Source: CAZPYT01 sp964590955 (GTDB lineage: Bacteria > Patescibacteriota > WWE3 > UBA101185 > UBA10185). From it: a stretch of DNA of 14,993 bases. The stretch lies in assembly GCA_964590955.1 (NCBI GenBank), contig CAZPYT010000021.1, positions 1-14,993 of the forward strand, given 5' to 3'. Below, piece by piece: positions 13,938-14,993 of this stretch. The first letter of the stretch is position 1; every line of letters begins with the position of its first letter. A program made the position numbers and the translations under genes. The notes under the pieces were generated by a model, which was not told the DNA's origin, searched no databases, and saw only the letters and a program-made list of their open reading frames with translations.

Positions 13938-14791
13938 CAACAATGAATGATTTACAAACAAAATGCACACCGAACTGGTGCCCGGGTTGTGGAAATTTAC
14001 CTTTATGGACAGCCTTTAAAAAAGCGGCTGTAAAAGAAGGTTGGGATAATACCAATACTACATTTGTTGCAGGTGTCGGTTGCCACGGACATATAGTTAA
14101 TTTCACAAAATTGACATCGGTTGAAGGATTGCATGGCAGACCGGTACCGGTAGCTACAGGTATAAAACTAGCAAATCACTTTTTGAACGTGTTTGTATTT
14201 TCAGGCGATGGGGACTCTTTGGGTGAGGGCGGAAATCATTTTATTCATGCATGCCGCAGAAACCACGATATTACCTTGTTCTTGCATGATAACGGTTTAT
14301 ATGCTTTGACTACCGGGCAAACATCACCCGCATCTCCGCATGGGTTTAAATCAAAATCTACCCCGGCAGGAAATCCTGATTGGCCATTTAGTCCATTGAC
14401 CATGGCTTTAGCAGCAGGAGCTACTTTTATTGCTCGAGGTTTCTCAGGAGACATAGATAAGCTATCCGAGCTGATGATTGAAGCTAACAAACACAAAGGC
14501 ATGTCAGTTATAGATATTATGCAACCATGTCATACATTCAATAAGGTGCTTACGCATGACTTTTATCAGCAAAACACCTATTACTTAGGTCCTGAACATG
14601 ATGTGACCGATAAGCAGGCAGCTTTTAAGAAAACGATGGAATTTGGCGAAAAAGCAGTACCACTAGGTGTTTTTTATAAGGTTGATAAGCCTTCTTATGA
14701 ATCGCAAATGCCTCAGTTGAAAGATTTGCCTTTGGTAGTTTCCGATCCGATAAGAAAAGATATGAGTGATGTTTTTAAGAAGTACGCATAA
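13934..14791 (+). CDS. 2-oxoacid:ferredoxin oxidoreductase, beta subunit (TPP, one 4Fe-4S)
   Basis: 285 residues. The start overlaps the alpha stop as ATGA and has AGGGGG about nine bases upstream. Four cysteines fit the single [4Fe-4S] cluster of two-subunit enzymes: Cys16 and Cys19 in WCPGCG, Cys50 in GVGCHG and Cys199 in QPCHTF. The thiamine pyrophosphate site is seen as GDGDSLGEGGNHFIHACRRN (91-110) and DNGLYALTTGQTSPASP (119-135). There is no ferredoxin-like domain, so a separate ferredoxin, or the reductase module of the first gene, must take the electrons. It is the last gene of the operon. Confidence 0.92.
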   Translation: MTTMNDLQTKCTPNWCPGCGNLPLWTAFKKAAVKEGWDNTNTTFVAGVGCHGHIVNFTKLTSVEGLHGRPVPVATGIKLANHFLNVFVFSGDGDSLGEGGNHFIHACRRNHDITLFLHDNGLYALTTGQTSPASPHGFKSKSTPAGNPDWPFSPLTMALAAGATFIARGFSGDIDKLSELMIEANKHKGMSVIDIMQPCHTFNKVLTHDFYQQNTYYLGPEHDVTDKQAAFKKTMEFGEKAVPLGVFYKVDKPSYESQMPQLKDLPLVVSDPIRKDMSDVFKKYA

Positions 14792-14833
14792 AAAAAATAA
14801 AAATTCCCCTTTTTCTTATGACAAAGGGGAATT
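14791..14833 (-). terminator. Intrinsic terminator between convergent genes
   Basis: AATTCCCCTTT (14802-14812) and AAAGGGGAATT (14823-14833) form an uninterrupted 11-pair stem with a 10-base loop. An A-rich run at 14791-14803 gives the U run in the minus direction, so it best serves the membrane-protein gene coming from the right. In the plus direction the stem starts 10 bases after the operon's stop but has no U run, so it would be a weaker stop for the energy operon. Confidence 0.8.
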
Positions 14834-14839
14834 AGCTAA

Positions 14840-14993
14840 CTAACTTATTGCTACCATTGTCGCAGTAAAGAAGTACATTGTGATATCCACTACAGCTTGT
14901 GAAAGCAGAGCAGCTCGCCATCGCTTCTTCCTGAAAAAACTAGCATAAAAAAACGCTTTAAGTGCAAGCAACACATAATACCCCCAAACTAAT
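14840..14993 (-). CDS. C-terminal end of a membrane protein, truncated by window edge
   Basis: A minus-strand frame is open from the right edge (first codon at 14992) to a TAG at 14840-14842, giving 50 residues. It reads as a hydrophobic span (YYVLLALKAFFYASFF), a basic loop RKKRWR and a second hydrophobic stretch ending MVAIS. This is a typical transmembrane hairpin with an inside-positive loop. The terminator directly beyond the stop supports that it is a real gene. Too little is present to name a family. Confidence 0.6.
   Translation of the reverse strand, partial: LVWGYYVLLALKAFFYASFFRKKRWRAALLSQAVVDITMYFFTATMVAIS

Overview
This is bacterial DNA of fairly low G+C, read with the standard code (TGA is used as stop at 995 and 2297). 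Promoters are of sigma-70 type (TTGACA / TATAAT). The mix of genes suggests a fermentative, streamlined bacterium, possibly of the Candidate Phyla Radiation (Patescibacteria). That mix is a two-subunit 2-oxoacid:ferredoxin oxidoreductase with an ADP-forming acyl-CoA synthetase, a MEMO-AMMECR1 protein, a TMTC-like glycosyltransferase, and many small anchored or secreted proteins of unknown role. The lineage is inferred from gene content only; no rRNA or marker gene is present. No tRNA, rRNA, CRISPR array, insertion sequence or attachment site was seen.

Layout. Bases 1-4682 run on the plus strand: the 3' part of a tRNA-guanine transglycosylase gene, a secreted helical protein, two small membrane proteins, a divergent 6-phosphogluconolactonase-like protein, and a membrane glycosyltransferase with C-terminal TPR-like repeats. 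Bases 4679-8559 run on the minus strand. In transcription order they encode a free-standing glutamine amidotransferase, a matrixin-like metalloprotease split by a coiled-coil hairpin, a small cysteine-containing anchored protein, a cupin, and a membrane-anchored MEMO-AMMECR1 fusion. A lone minus-strand gene (8648-9073) has its own strong promoter, ribosome binding site and terminator. Bases 9325-14791 are a compact plus-strand energy operon. The right edge holds the 3' end of a minus-strand membrane-protein gene, with a terminator between it and the operon.

The operon is the centre of interest. The gamma-alpha and beta subunits would oxidise a 2-oxoacid to acyl-CoA, CO2 and reduced ferredoxin. 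The first gene fuses both subunits of an ADP-forming acyl-CoA synthetase, which makes ATP from acyl-CoA, to a C-terminal FAD/NAD(P) reductase module of ferredoxin-NADP reductase type. One operon could thus oxidise the 2-oxoacid, make ATP and move electrons to NAD(P), with the last two functions on one chain.

A second pattern runs through the window. Six genes have a TANNNT -10 element ending exactly six bases before an ATG or GTG, which puts the expected transcription start on the start codon. These genes therefore look leaderless. Several genes inside operons have Shine-Dalgarno sequences instead, and one lone gene (8648-9073) has a conventional leader with a Shine-Dalgarno sequence.
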